A program made the position numbers and the translations under genes. Of a stretch of DNA of 6,221 bases, positions 1 through 5,381 are shown piece after piece. Source of the stretch: an uncultured Faecalibacterium sp. (lineage in GTDB: Bacteria > Bacillota > Clostridia > Oscillospirales > Ruminococcaceae); contig CAAFSR010000109.1 of the NCBI GenBank assembly GCA_900765705.1, positions 1 through 6,221 on the forward strand, written 5' to 3'. The notes below the pieces were generated by a model that saw only the letters and a program-made list of their open reading frames with translations, was not told the origin of the DNA and made no database searches. The first letter of the stretch is position 1; every line of letters starts with the position of its first letter.

Positions 1-315
1 CAGATGCTCCATAAGCTGACCGGGATCTTGGGCATTGCGGGCAAGCTGCATTCCCGCCCCGCGCAGCTCTCCGGTGGACAGCAGCAGCGGGTGGCGATCG
101 CCCGTGCACTGATTGCAAAGCCACGCATCGTTTTTGCAGACGAGCCTACCGGAAATCTGGATACGCGGACGGGCGAGGATACAATGCGGCTGTTGATGGA
201 ATGTGCTGCGGAGTTCGGGCAAACGCTTATCGTTGTCACGCATAACCCGGAAATTGCGCAGAAGGCGCAGCAGATCATTCGGATCGAGGATGGACAAATT
301 CTGAGCAACATTTGA
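1..315 (+). CDS. ABC transporter ATP-binding protein, C-terminal part (5' end outside window)
   Basis: This is the C-terminal part of a LolD/MacB-type ATPase that energises an FtsX-like permease at the inner face of the membrane. The frame is open from base 1, so the gene starts to the left; the ATG at base 4 is internal. Visible in order are the ABC signature LSGGQQQRVAIARAL (from base 67), Walker B with the D-loop (IVFADEPTGNLD, from about base 127) and the switch histidine in VVTHN. Walker A and the Q-loop must lie outside the window. The stop is TGA at 313-315 after a normal-looking end (EDGQILSNI). It is visibly richer in GC than the permease genes that follow, and a second complete ATPase lies at 2773-3483. 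It therefore probably belongs to a different transporter operon from the one downstream. Confidence 0.93.
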   Translation, partial: QMLHKLTGILGIAGKLHSRPAQLSGGQQQRVAIARALIAKPRIVFADEPTGNLDTRTGEDTMRLLMECAAEFGQTLIVVTHNPEIAQKAQQIIRIEDGQILSNI

Positions 316-324
316 TCGATTTGA

Positions 325-471
325 TTGTATGTTGAAACCTTAATAGAATTTGAAGAATTATCTCCGGAATCTTATCTTGTACGTACTGAAGATGGATTTT
401 GGGTATCTGATGCTACACAAGGCACTCTCTATCATATAAAACGCTCAAATTCTCCCTCTGAGGTATCTTGA
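325..471 (+). pseudogene. Possible C-terminal remnant of an unidentified gene
   Basis: Frame 1 is open for 48 codons after an in-frame TGA at 322-324 and reads through to TGA at 469-471. The encoded text includes EELSPESYLVRTEDGFWVSD and TLYHIKRS, which looks protein-like rather than random, but I do not recognise the family. The only available start is TTG at 325, and no ribosome binding site precedes it. The stop overlaps the ATG of the next gene (TGATG), the arrangement expected of the last gene before a translationally coupled partner. I infer that this is the tail of a gene whose front was lost at a junction near 316-325. A leaderless or short real gene is the alternative. Confidence 0.35.
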
Positions 472-1583
472 TGAAAATGAATAGTTTTTCTTATTACATT
501 TGGCTTTCAACCGTGCAATTTTGTCATGAATTTAAAATCAATGTGATTTTGATTGTTTCTATGGCATTAGGGCTACTGTTCCCTATTTTTTGTCTTGGCA
601 ACATTAATGTATTCGTACAGAACATCGAGACTATGCGTATTCAGGGGGGAGCAGATACAACCGTGCTTACTTTATATGGCGTGGATGTCGCATTTCAGGA
701 TGTTCAAAGAGCTATACAAAACGTAGGAATAAAGTCGGCAGATTTTGCCCTCATTGCGTATTGCAATAGTACTGTAGACTGGAACGATGAGCGTCACAGT
801 GAGGTGGTCTATTATACAACTGAAAACATCACAGACTTTGAAATGTTTGTACCTGTAGCAGGAGAATCCGTATTTTCTAAAAATCAAAATACATGCATTA
901 TAGAAAAAGCGGATTTGGAGCAATATGGTGAGTTGTCTATAGGCGATACTGTCACGGTTGACGGTCAAGCATACAAGCTGGCGGGTGTTTATTCTTCTGT
1001 GCGCAACAACGGCAAAATTTTCCTTCCGCTTGCGCCGCAGACCAGTAAAGGCGCTTTACAGTACAGTCGAATCTATTTTCGCAATACGCAACAAAGTGAT
1101 TTAGAGCGTTTGTGCACTGCGCTCGAAACCATTGGACTGAAAGTTCGTAGCGTTCGCAATGGTGAGCAGGACTTTCAAAAGCTTCTCAGTCAGTGCATCC
1201 AACAGTCAGTTCTCATATTCAGTGCGGGGGCTGTCAGCCTGCTGTTTGCAGGTCTTAACATTGGGCTCGTGCTTACCGGAAAAATCCTACACAATAAGCG
1301 GCTCATTGGCATACATATGGCGCTGGGCTCTTCTTACAGCACGGAACTTTTCTCCGCATTGGTAGAAAACCTGTTGTGTTTCGCTGCTGCGTTTATCCTT
1401 GATTTGGCGCTTGTGCAACTTTTGCGGCCAACGGTTCCCCAAACCTTTGCTCTTGCCCTTACTGCTGGTGTATACATCGGAGCGTTTGTCTTCGGAGCAG
1501 GAATGGTATTGCCTGTCACGTGGGCCACCATGCGAAATTTGAAAAGAAGAAAGCTTGTAGAATTGATGGAGAGGGTGTCATGA
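471..1583 (+). CDS. ABC transporter permease, FtsX-like (first permease of the operon)
   Basis: This is a 370-aa membrane subunit of a MacB/FtsX-type ABC exporter. It has one N-terminal membrane segment (about residues 24-46), a large extracytoplasmic domain (about 50-240) and three C-terminal segments (about 246-270, 296-318 and 326-351), which is the standard FtsX layout. RLIGIHMALGSS at about 277-288 corresponds to the coupling helix motif of MacB/FtsX proteins that contacts the ATPase. I chose ATG 471 because GAGG at 460-463 lies seven bases upstream; the TTG at 468 is less likely. The start overlaps the stop of the preceding open stretch, and the end overlaps the next permease by ATGA, so all three are probably translated together. 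Family membership is well supported, although the outer domain is divergent. The substrate cannot be read from the sequence. Confidence 0.88.
   Translation: MKMNSFSYYIWLSTVQFCHEFKINVILIVSMALGLLFPIFCLGNINVFVQNIETMRIQGGADTTVLTLYGVDVAFQDVQRAIQNVGIKSADFALIAYCNSTVDWNDERHSEVVYYTTENITDFEMFVPVAGESVFSKNQNTCIIEKADLEQYGELSIGDTVTVDGQAYKLAGVYSSVRNNGKIFLPLAPQTSKGALQYSRIYFRNTQQSDLERLCTALETIGLKVRSVRNGEQDFQKLLSQCIQQSVLIFSAGAVSLLFAGLNIGLVLTGKILHNKRLIGIHMALGSSYSTELFSALVENLLCFAAAFILDLALVQLLRPTVPQTFALALTAGVYIGAFVFGAGMVLPVTWATMRNLKRRKLVELMERVS
1568..1575 (+). promoter_or_regulatory. Ribosome binding site deciding the start of the second permease
   Basis: GGAGAGGG lies inside the last codons of the first permease gene. 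It is four bases from the ATG at 1580 and seven from the ATG at 1583. This supports a start here and argues against the upstream in-frame ATG at 1520. Confidence 0.7.
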
Positions 1584-2755
1584 TGTTATATCCGCTCTAC
1601 CGTGCGGTGCAAAAGCTGCGGCTGAACCGTAAAACCTATCTTTTTCTGCTTATAGAGTTTGTGCTTGGCACGACAGTTGTACTTTGTGGATATTTGTCCG
1701 GCAGAGCCGCCACATACCGTTTGGAAGCCTACGAAATGCAGAGCAGAAAAAACAGTATATCCATTCAGTATTATGGCGGCGATGGTCTCAATGCTGCCGT
1801 AACACCTGAAGATTATGCCAAATTATGCGAAATATATGGCTCGGAGTATAGCTTTTCATATCTGTTGTTTGAACGAACAATCTATACATTTGAGCTACAA
1901 GAGGATAAGGTACAAGATGTCATATTATCTTCTATGGATGAGAACACTTTTGAATTCTTCTTCGGCGTACAGCCAGAACCGGATACTGTTTATTTCGGTG
2001 CGCAAATAGAAAAGGACTTGCCCAACAGATTGTTTTTTGGGCGTGATTGGTTTTTGCTTGATGAACAAGGCGCAACGATAAACGGACAGCTACTGCACAC
2101 AGCAACCTTACCCGACAATTCTGATTTCTTACTATTGAGCGCTATGGAAAGTGAAAATGTGGATACCGCGCAGCTTATCGTTTTGCCGTTTTCGCAGCTA
2201 AATATGTTGACTGCCAATGCTGACGCCCCCATGGCCTATTTGAGCGTATTTTTACAAAGCGGACAGGGTATTGACGATGTACAGAGAATTGCCGATTGGC
2301 TACAAAGCCGTCATCCGTCCTACAGTTATACGGTGTCTGACCAACGCGCGGAACTCAAAAAATCCATCCGCGATATAACGCAATGGATGGAGCTGTTTGT
2401 ATGGGTAGCAAAATGTTCGCTTGTCATTACAACGGTGGGCATCATTGGAGTTTTACTTATCTATGTAGAACAGCGCAGACGAGAATTCGTTATTGCGTTG
2501 ACTTTGGGGGCAACACACGGTACGCTTATTTTTGAACTGTTTTGCGAAGTGTTGCTTTTTTCACTTTTGGGAGGCGTAATAAGTTTGCTGTTAACAATAT
2601 TTATTGCACCGCAGCTTTCCACTGTGACATTCACAGTGCGTTTTTCCTGGACATGCGCGATACTTGCAATAGGCATAGCATTTGGAATCACGCTTATATG
2701 TTGTGTATGTACGATCCTCGGCACGCGTAGTCGCTACCCAACGAAGATTTTATAG
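1580..2755 (+). CDS. ABC transporter permease, FtsX-like (second permease of the operon)
   Basis: This is a 391-aa partner permease, presumably forming a heterodimeric channel with the product of the preceding gene. It has one N-terminal membrane segment (about residues 19-41), an extracytoplasmic region of more than 200 residues, and three C-terminal segments (about 276-296, 319-342 and 356-379). REFVIALTLGATHG at 301-314 is the FtsX/MacB coupling motif. Two adjacent start codons (1580 and 1583) are possible; both follow GGAGAGGG and overlap the stop of the upstream gene as ATGA. An ATG at 1520 is in frame but lies deep in the upstream gene with no ribosome binding site. The ATPase gene begins 17 bases after the stop. 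Substrate unknown; antimicrobial peptide or drug export, or immunity, would be typical for this arrangement. Confidence 0.9.
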   Translation: MMLYPLYRAVQKLRLNRKTYLFLLIEFVLGTTVVLCGYLSGRAATYRLEAYEMQSRKNSISIQYYGGDGLNAAVTPEDYAKLCEIYGSEYSFSYLLFERTIYTFELQEDKVQDVILSSMDENTFEFFFGVQPEPDTVYFGAQIEKDLPNRLFFGRDWFLLDEQGATINGQLLHTATLPDNSDFLLLSAMESENVDTAQLIVLPFSQLNMLTANADAPMAYLSVFLQSGQGIDDVQRIADWLQSRHPSYSYTVSDQRAELKKSIRDITQWMELFVWVAKCSLVITTVGIIGVLLIYVEQRRREFVIALTLGATHGTLIFELFCEVLLFSLLGGVISLLLTIFIAPQLSTVTFTVRFSWTCAILAIGIAFGITLICCVCTILGTRSRYPTKIL

Positions 2756-2772
2756 CGTTAAAAGGAGCAAAA

Positions 2773-3483
2773 ATGAAACCGATTCTAAAGCTGCAAGATG
2801 CAAGTAAAATTTATCGGCAGGGTGGTGTGAAAACTGTAGGGATCGAGGCGGTAAACCTTGAAATCTATCCTCACGATTTTGTCGCTATTACAGGTCGTTC
2901 AGGCTGCGGCAAATCGACTCTGCTAAACATTTTAGGCTGTATGGATGAACTGACAAGCGGCAGTTATTTCTTTGACGGCGAGGACATTACACGACTGAAA
3001 AGTAGAGCCGGCGCGGCATTACGTAACGAGAAAATTGGCTATGTATTCCAAGCATTCAACTTGGTTAATGAAATTAGCGCGCTTGAAAACGTCTGTATGC
3101 CGCTTGGTTATGCGGGTGTGTCCAAACGGGAAAGAGATGCGGTTGCACATGAACTGCTCGCACGCGTTGGCATGGCCGAAAAAGCCAACAAGCGACCAGT
3201 AAATCTTTCTGGCGGTGAACAACAGCGCGTTGCCATTGCAAGAGCGCTGGCTCGTTCGCCGCGTGTGTTACTGGCCGATGAACCTACCGGCAACTTAGAC
3301 AAAGCTAACAGCCTCGCCATTATGGAACTGTTTTCAAGTTTCAATCGCAGTGGCATGACGATTGTTATGGTAACGCACTCTCCAGATGTGGCAGCGTACG
3401 CAAGTAGGCAAATACATATCTGTGATGGAAAAATCATTGAATCCTTTTTGGGAGGAACATATTATAGCAGTCCAATCAAATAA
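2773..3483 (+). CDS. ABC transporter ATP-binding protein (LolD/MacB type), C-terminus altered by IS insertion
   Basis: This 236-aa ATPase powers the two permeases encoded immediately upstream. All catalytic elements are present: Walker A GRSGCGKST (41-49), Q-loop Gln93 in YVFQAFNL, signature LSGGEQQRVAIARAL (145-159), Walker B VLLADE (165-170), D-loop NLD (174-176) and switch His202. The start at 2773 follows AAGGAG at 2762-2767. The last six residues (YSSPIK) and the TAA stop lie in the left inverted repeat of the IS630 element. Removing the IS and one TA copy gives codons GGA ACA TAT TAA, so the ancestral protein probably ended at Tyr230. The added tail lies beyond the conserved nucleotide-binding core and is unlikely to abolish activity. 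Function as an FtsX-type ATPase is secure; the substrate is not known. Confidence 0.95.
   Translation: MKPILKLQDASKIYRQGGVKTVGIEAVNLEIYPHDFVAITGRSGCGKSTLLNILGCMDELTSGSYFFDGEDITRLKSRAGAALRNEKIGYVFQAFNLVNEISALENVCMPLGYAGVSKRERDAVAHELLARVGMAEKANKRPVNLSGGEQQRVAIARALARSPRVLLADEPTGNLDKANSLAIMELFSSFNRSGMTIVMVTHSPDVAAYASRQIHICDGKIIESFLGGTYYSSPIK
3465..3481 (+). repeat. Left terminal inverted repeat of the IS630 element
   Basis: This 17-base repeat matches the right end at 15 of 16 aligned positions with one extra C. It also encodes the last residues and the first base of the stop codon of the upstream ATPase gene. Confidence 0.85.
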
Positions 3484-3532
3484 AGTTACAGCTTGACAAA
3501 AGGTGTAAAATTGAGTCAAAGAGGCGATTGAA

Positions 3533-3949
3533 ATGTTGCACAATGAAGCAAGAAAACTTCTGATTCAGGCATTGGAGAAAACACACAATGCAAGAGAAGT
3601 CGCTGAAAACTTCTCTGTCAATCGAGGCACGGTATATCGCCTGAAAAGACAGCTGGAAGAAACTGGTTCCATCGAAACCAGAACCTATCCTCGCGGACGT
3701 AAATCAGCTTTGAGCCGGGAAGGTATCCGCAACATTGAACAGTTGCTGAAAGAGAAGCCCGACATCACGATTGCAGAAATCATAGATACACTTCAACTCA
3801 AAGCCTGTAATGAAACAGTTCGTAAAGCAGTGCTCAAACTTGGATATCGTCGTAAAAAGAAATCTCTTCACGCCAGCGAACAGGAGCGTCCCCGATGTGA
3901 AGGAAAAACGCAAAGCATGGAAAGAGAATATGTCCGGGTACGCCCCTGA
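3533..3949 (+). CDS. IS630-family transposase, N-terminal HTH part (orfA)
   Basis: This 138-codon frame carries the DNA-binding half of an IS630 transposase. A helix-turn-helix lies at about residues 20-45 (AREVAENFSVNRGTVYRLKR), followed by a basic linker and a second winged-helix-like region (about 55-105) as in other IS630 proteins. The start ATG follows AGAGG at 3520-3524, and a TTGACA at 3493-3498 could be part of its promoter. Similarity to the family continues through SEQERP at residues 115-120. After that this frame gives an unrelated tail, while the correct continuation (DVKEKRKAWKEN) lies one base forward. Alone the product would bind DNA but lack catalysis. Confidence 0.85.
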   Translation: MLHNEARKLLIQALEKTHNAREVAENFSVNRGTVYRLKRQLEETGSIETRTYPRGRKSALSREGIRNIEQLLKEKPDITIAEIIDTLQLKACNETVRKAVLKLGYRRKKKSLHASEQERPRCEGKTQSMEREYVRVRP

Positions 3950-4460
3950 AAAGCTTGTTTTTCTGGATGAAAGTGGAATCAATGTCAATATGACGAGATT
4001 TTATGCCCGTTCCAAGGGTGGTTCTCGCGCAGTTGATGCTGTACCTCTGTGGAAACCTCAAAATATGACTGTCCTATCTTCGATTCAACTGAACGGCGAA
4101 ACTGCCTATACAACATATTCAGGAGGAACAACTTCAGAAAGATTTGTTGATTATCTGAGAAACATTCTTATTCCGACACTTTCTCCCGACTCGGTCGTTG
4201 TGATGGACAATATGCGTTCTCACCATACACAGGCAGTAAAGGATTTATTGGAGCAGGCTGGCGTTCAATACCTCTATCTGCCACCGTACAGCCCTGATTT
4301 GAATCCTATTGAGAAGATGTGGTCTAACCTCAAGGCTTTTCTGAGAAAGGCAAAAGTTCGTTTGTTGGAGAAGCTGCCGGATGCCGTTCGTGCTGCTTTC
4401 AAAACGATTTCTTCACATGACTGTTCTGGATGGTTTCGCGTTTGTGGCTATTCACGCTAA
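3810..4460 (+). CDS. IS630-family transposase, C-terminal DDE catalytic part (orfB)
   Basis: This frame carries the catalytic domain that cuts and joins DNA at TA sites. The triad is visible: first Asp in LVFLDESGIN, second Asp in VVVMDNMRSHH, and Glu in YSPDLNPIEKMW with 34 residues between the second Asp and the Glu (DD34E). The usual GGTT, LPPYSPDLNP and C-terminal SGWF..CGY features are present, so the C-terminus is intact. True homology begins at about 3894 (DVKEKRKAW). The ATG at 3810 is only the first in the open frame and has no ribosome binding site. Fusion with orfA by a +1 shift at CCCC (3890-3893) would give a protein of about 308 residues. If no frameshifting occurs, this is one broken gene. 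Confidence 0.88.
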   Translation: MKQFVKQCSNLDIVVKRNLFTPANRSVPDVKEKRKAWKENMSGYAPEKLVFLDESGINVNMTRFYARSKGGSRAVDAVPLWKPQNMTVLSSIQLNGETAYTTYSGGTTSERFVDYLRNILIPTLSPDSVVVMDNMRSHHTQAVKDLLEQAGVQYLYLPPYSPDLNPIEKMWSNLKAFLRKAKVRLLEKLPDAVRAAFKTISSHDCSGWFRVCGYSR

Positions 4461-4475
4461 TTTATTGGATTGCTA
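4460..4475 (-). repeat. Right terminal inverted repeat of the IS630 element
   Basis: Read on the minus strand it begins TAGCAATCCAAT and matches the left end with one mismatch and a one-base gap. It supplies the last codons and the stop of the minus-strand gene that ends at 4462. Confidence 0.85.
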
Positions 4476-4767
4476 TAATTAAAAGCCAATCTTCTAATCT
4501 GCCATGGTCACAGCCGAGCGAAAGATAATGCTCAATCTCACCACCCAGCACAAGCTGGGCATACTCCAAGGGCTTGTTGTAGAGCAGCCGATCCAGCTCT
4601 GCTCGCTGCGCAGGGGTGTTGCCGTATTCATCCTCAATAGCGATGCAGTCGATGGCAAGGGTAGTGCCATCTTCAAACCGGGCTTCCACCCGGTTGGTGT
4701 CCATGTTGTAGCGACAGGAAAGCACTTTTTGAGAGTGATTATGGTCGAAATTCTGATTTTGTTTCAT
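4462..4767 (-). CDS. DUF6061-like small protein of conjugative elements, C-terminus formed by IS630
   Basis: This is a 101-aa soluble acidic protein. The block SCRYNMDTNRVEARFEDGTT, the following IDCIAIEDE and the AELDRLLYN..PLEYAQLVL region resemble a family I recall as DUF6061, which is carried by Clostridia mobile elements. The function is unknown, and the family name is from memory. ATG 4767 follows AAGGGAG with eight bases of spacing. The reading frame enters the right inverted repeat of the IS630, which contributes the final residues (AIQ) and the TAA stop. Without the IS the frame would run on about a dozen codons into the complement of the ATPase gene end, so the native C-terminus may already have been lost near 4490 before the IS arrived. 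The gene probably belongs with the minus-strand ICE-like genes to the right. Confidence 0.75.
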   Translation of the reverse strand: MKQNQNFDHNHSQKVLSCRYNMDTNRVEARFEDGTTLAIDCIAIEDEYGNTPAQRAELDRLLYNKPLEYAQLVLGGEIEHYLSLGCDHGRLEDWLLIIAIQ

Positions 4768-4852
4768 TTGAATAGCTCCCTTAATGATTTTGAAATTTGA
4801 TTTTCAACGAGATGAGGTCTCTTTTTTCTTTCTCTTGAGTCACCCAACCGCA

Positions 4853-4897
4853 CTATCCTGCATCGCTGGCGTAGATCATGGTCTCCAGCTTAAACAT
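4853..4897 (-). CDS. Possible 14-codon ORF overlapping the end of the acidic protein gene
   Basis: An ATG at 4897-4895 overlaps the last codons and stop of the upstream 105-aa gene and opens a frame reading MFKLETMIYASDAG before TAG. A purine-rich GGAGGGAG lies about 12 bases upstream, which is longer than usual. It could be a coupled small peptide or chance. Nothing else is seen in the 122-base gap before the next minus-strand gene apart from an AT-rich stretch next to that gene's start. Confidence 0.2.
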   Translation of the reverse strand: MFKLETMIYASDAG

Positions 4898-5207
4898 CGT
4901 CAATCAGTTCTCCCTCCTCAGATTCGTCAAAGATGGTCGGTCCCCAGTCCTCGTCCTCCTCGATGTCCCGTGACATTTTCTGCATCATGGTATAATGCTC
5001 CATCTCGGAACGGACAAAGTAGAACATCTGGTCGTACCAGTCTGCCAGTGTTTCGTCTTCCAACTTCCGGCAGAAGTCAAGCACCAGCTTGTTCTGGTCG
5101 GGGTCAACCGTCAGCCCGGCAACTCCGCACAGCCGCTTGCGAGTCAGTTCCAGATCGGCGCAGCCATAGGTGTAGAGCAGCTTTTTTTCTTCAAACGTCA
5201 GTTTCAT
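4890..5207 (-). CDS. Small acidic ICE-associated protein, TTRAP-like N-terminus
   Basis: This is a 105-aa soluble protein of unknown function. Its opening MKLTFEEKKLLYTYGC resembles the start of the small transposon-transfer assisting (TTRAP) proteins found in Tn1549-like conjugative elements, but the rest does not clearly match what I remember of them, so I treat this as a likeness only. The middle is rich in aromatic and charged residues (DWYDQMFYFVRSEMEHYTMM), and the last 25 or so residues are strongly acidic. ATG 5207 is chosen because GGAGG lies nine bases upstream; an upstream in-frame ATG at 5264 would run through a terminator-like hairpin and has no comparable site. That hairpin, with a six-base T run, ends about eight bases before the GGAGG and may limit expression. 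Confidence 0.75.
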   Translation of the reverse strand: MKLTFEEKKLLYTYGCADLELTRKRLCGVAGLTVDPDQNKLVLDFCRKLEDETLADWYDQMFYFVRSEMEHYTMMQKMSRDIEEDEDWGPTIFDESEEGELIDDV

Positions 5208-5226
5208 AGGCTTGTACCTCCGTATT

Positions 5227-5253
5227 AAAAAAGGGCCTGCCCTGTGCAGACCC
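5227..5253 (-). terminator. Rho-independent terminator or attenuator just before the 105-aa gene
   Basis: On the minus strand GGGTCTGC (5253-5246) pairs with GCAGGCCC (5240-5233), giving eight pairs with one G-T and a five-base loop, followed directly by TTTTTT (5232-5227). The GGAGG of the next minus-strand gene begins only a few bases later. It either ends transcription from the right or acts as an attenuator in the leader of that gene. Confidence 0.7.
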
Positions 5254-5264
5254 GATGTAATCAT

Positions 5265-5288
5265 AACCCCGCGTGAAAACGCGGGGTT
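5265..5288 (-). repeat. Strong hairpin, probable right end of the IS200/IS605 remnant
   Basis: AACCCCGCGT and ACGCGGGGTT form a perfect ten-pair stem around a four-base loop (GAAA on the plus strand). There is no T run on either strand. It lies downstream of the tnpA remnant, where IS200/IS605 elements carry the subterminal hairpin recognised by TnpA. The exact cleavage site cannot be set from the sequence. Confidence 0.5.
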
Positions 5289-5296
5289 TGCAGAAC

Positions 5297-5311
5297 GGCC
5301 CCATAGGGGCC
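5297..5311. repeat. Hairpin GGCCCC-ATA-GGGGCC
   Basis: A perfect six-pair GC stem with a three-base loop. It is one of a run of palindromes between the tnpA remnant and the 105-aa gene, and probably belongs to the IS200/IS605 right end. Confidence 0.55.
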
Positions 5312-5323
5312 ATAATACCAGCC

Positions 5324-5337
5324 GCGCCTAAAGGCGC
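5324..5337. repeat. Hairpin GCGCC-TAAA-GGCGC
   Basis: A perfect five-pair stem with a four-base loop in the same palindrome cluster; probably part of the IS200/IS605 right end. Confidence 0.5.
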
Positions 5338-5343
5338 ACAATG

Positions 5344-5381
5344 AGCGACGTCAACCGCACACTGACGTCGCTTTTACTTTC
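5344..5381 (+). terminator. Terminator-like hairpin with T-rich tail on the plus strand
   Basis: AGCGACGTCA (5344-5353) pairs perfectly with TGACGTCGCT (5363-5372) over ten bases around a nine-base loop, followed by TTTACTTTCT on the plus strand. As a plus-strand terminator it would stop antisense transcription entering tnpA from the left. On the minus strand it sits immediately after the tnpA stop but lacks a T run. Confidence 0.5.

Larger units (their letters stand above)
3465..4475 (+). mobile_element. IS630-family insertion sequence, 1011 bp
   Basis: The boundaries come from imperfect inverted repeats, TAGCAGTCCAATCAAAT on the left and the complement of TAGCAATCCAATAAAT on the right. These are flanked by TA at 3463-3464 and 4476-4477, the duplicated TA target expected for IS630/Tc1 elements. 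Between them lies a transposase with HTH and DD34E regions split between two frames. The transposase stop codon (4458-4460) borders the right repeat, so the element is compact and complete in length. Exact ends could shift by two bases because both junctions read TATA. Confidence 0.9.

Noticed and set aside
332..361. Possible sigma-70 promoter (TTGAAA with AT-rich DNA about 18 bases later)
   Set aside because: The -10 match is poor, and the region is AT-rich enough for such matches by chance; not strong enough to list.
3493..3521. TTGACA as a full promoter for the IS630 transposase
   Set aside because: The -35 match is perfect, but no convincing -10 lies 16-18 bases downstream; mentioned only in the transposase entry.
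4504..4800. Plus-strand open frame opposite the DUF6061-like gene
   Set aside because: It is the antisense of a better-supported minus-strand gene with a proper ribosome binding site and family-like residues; no ribosome binding site precedes its own start.
4809..4829. Weak plus-strand terminator (GAGAT..GTCTC followed by T6)
   Set aside because: The stem is only five pairs with a G-T and a three-base loop, and no plus-strand gene ends nearby.
4784..5209. Plus-strand open frame of about 141 codons
   Set aside because: It is antisense to the 105-aa minus-strand gene and rich in Pro/Ser/Arg, as expected for a shadow frame.
5265..5372. CRISPR-like array
   Set aside because: The palindromes differ from each other in sequence and length, and there are no direct repeats with regular spacers.
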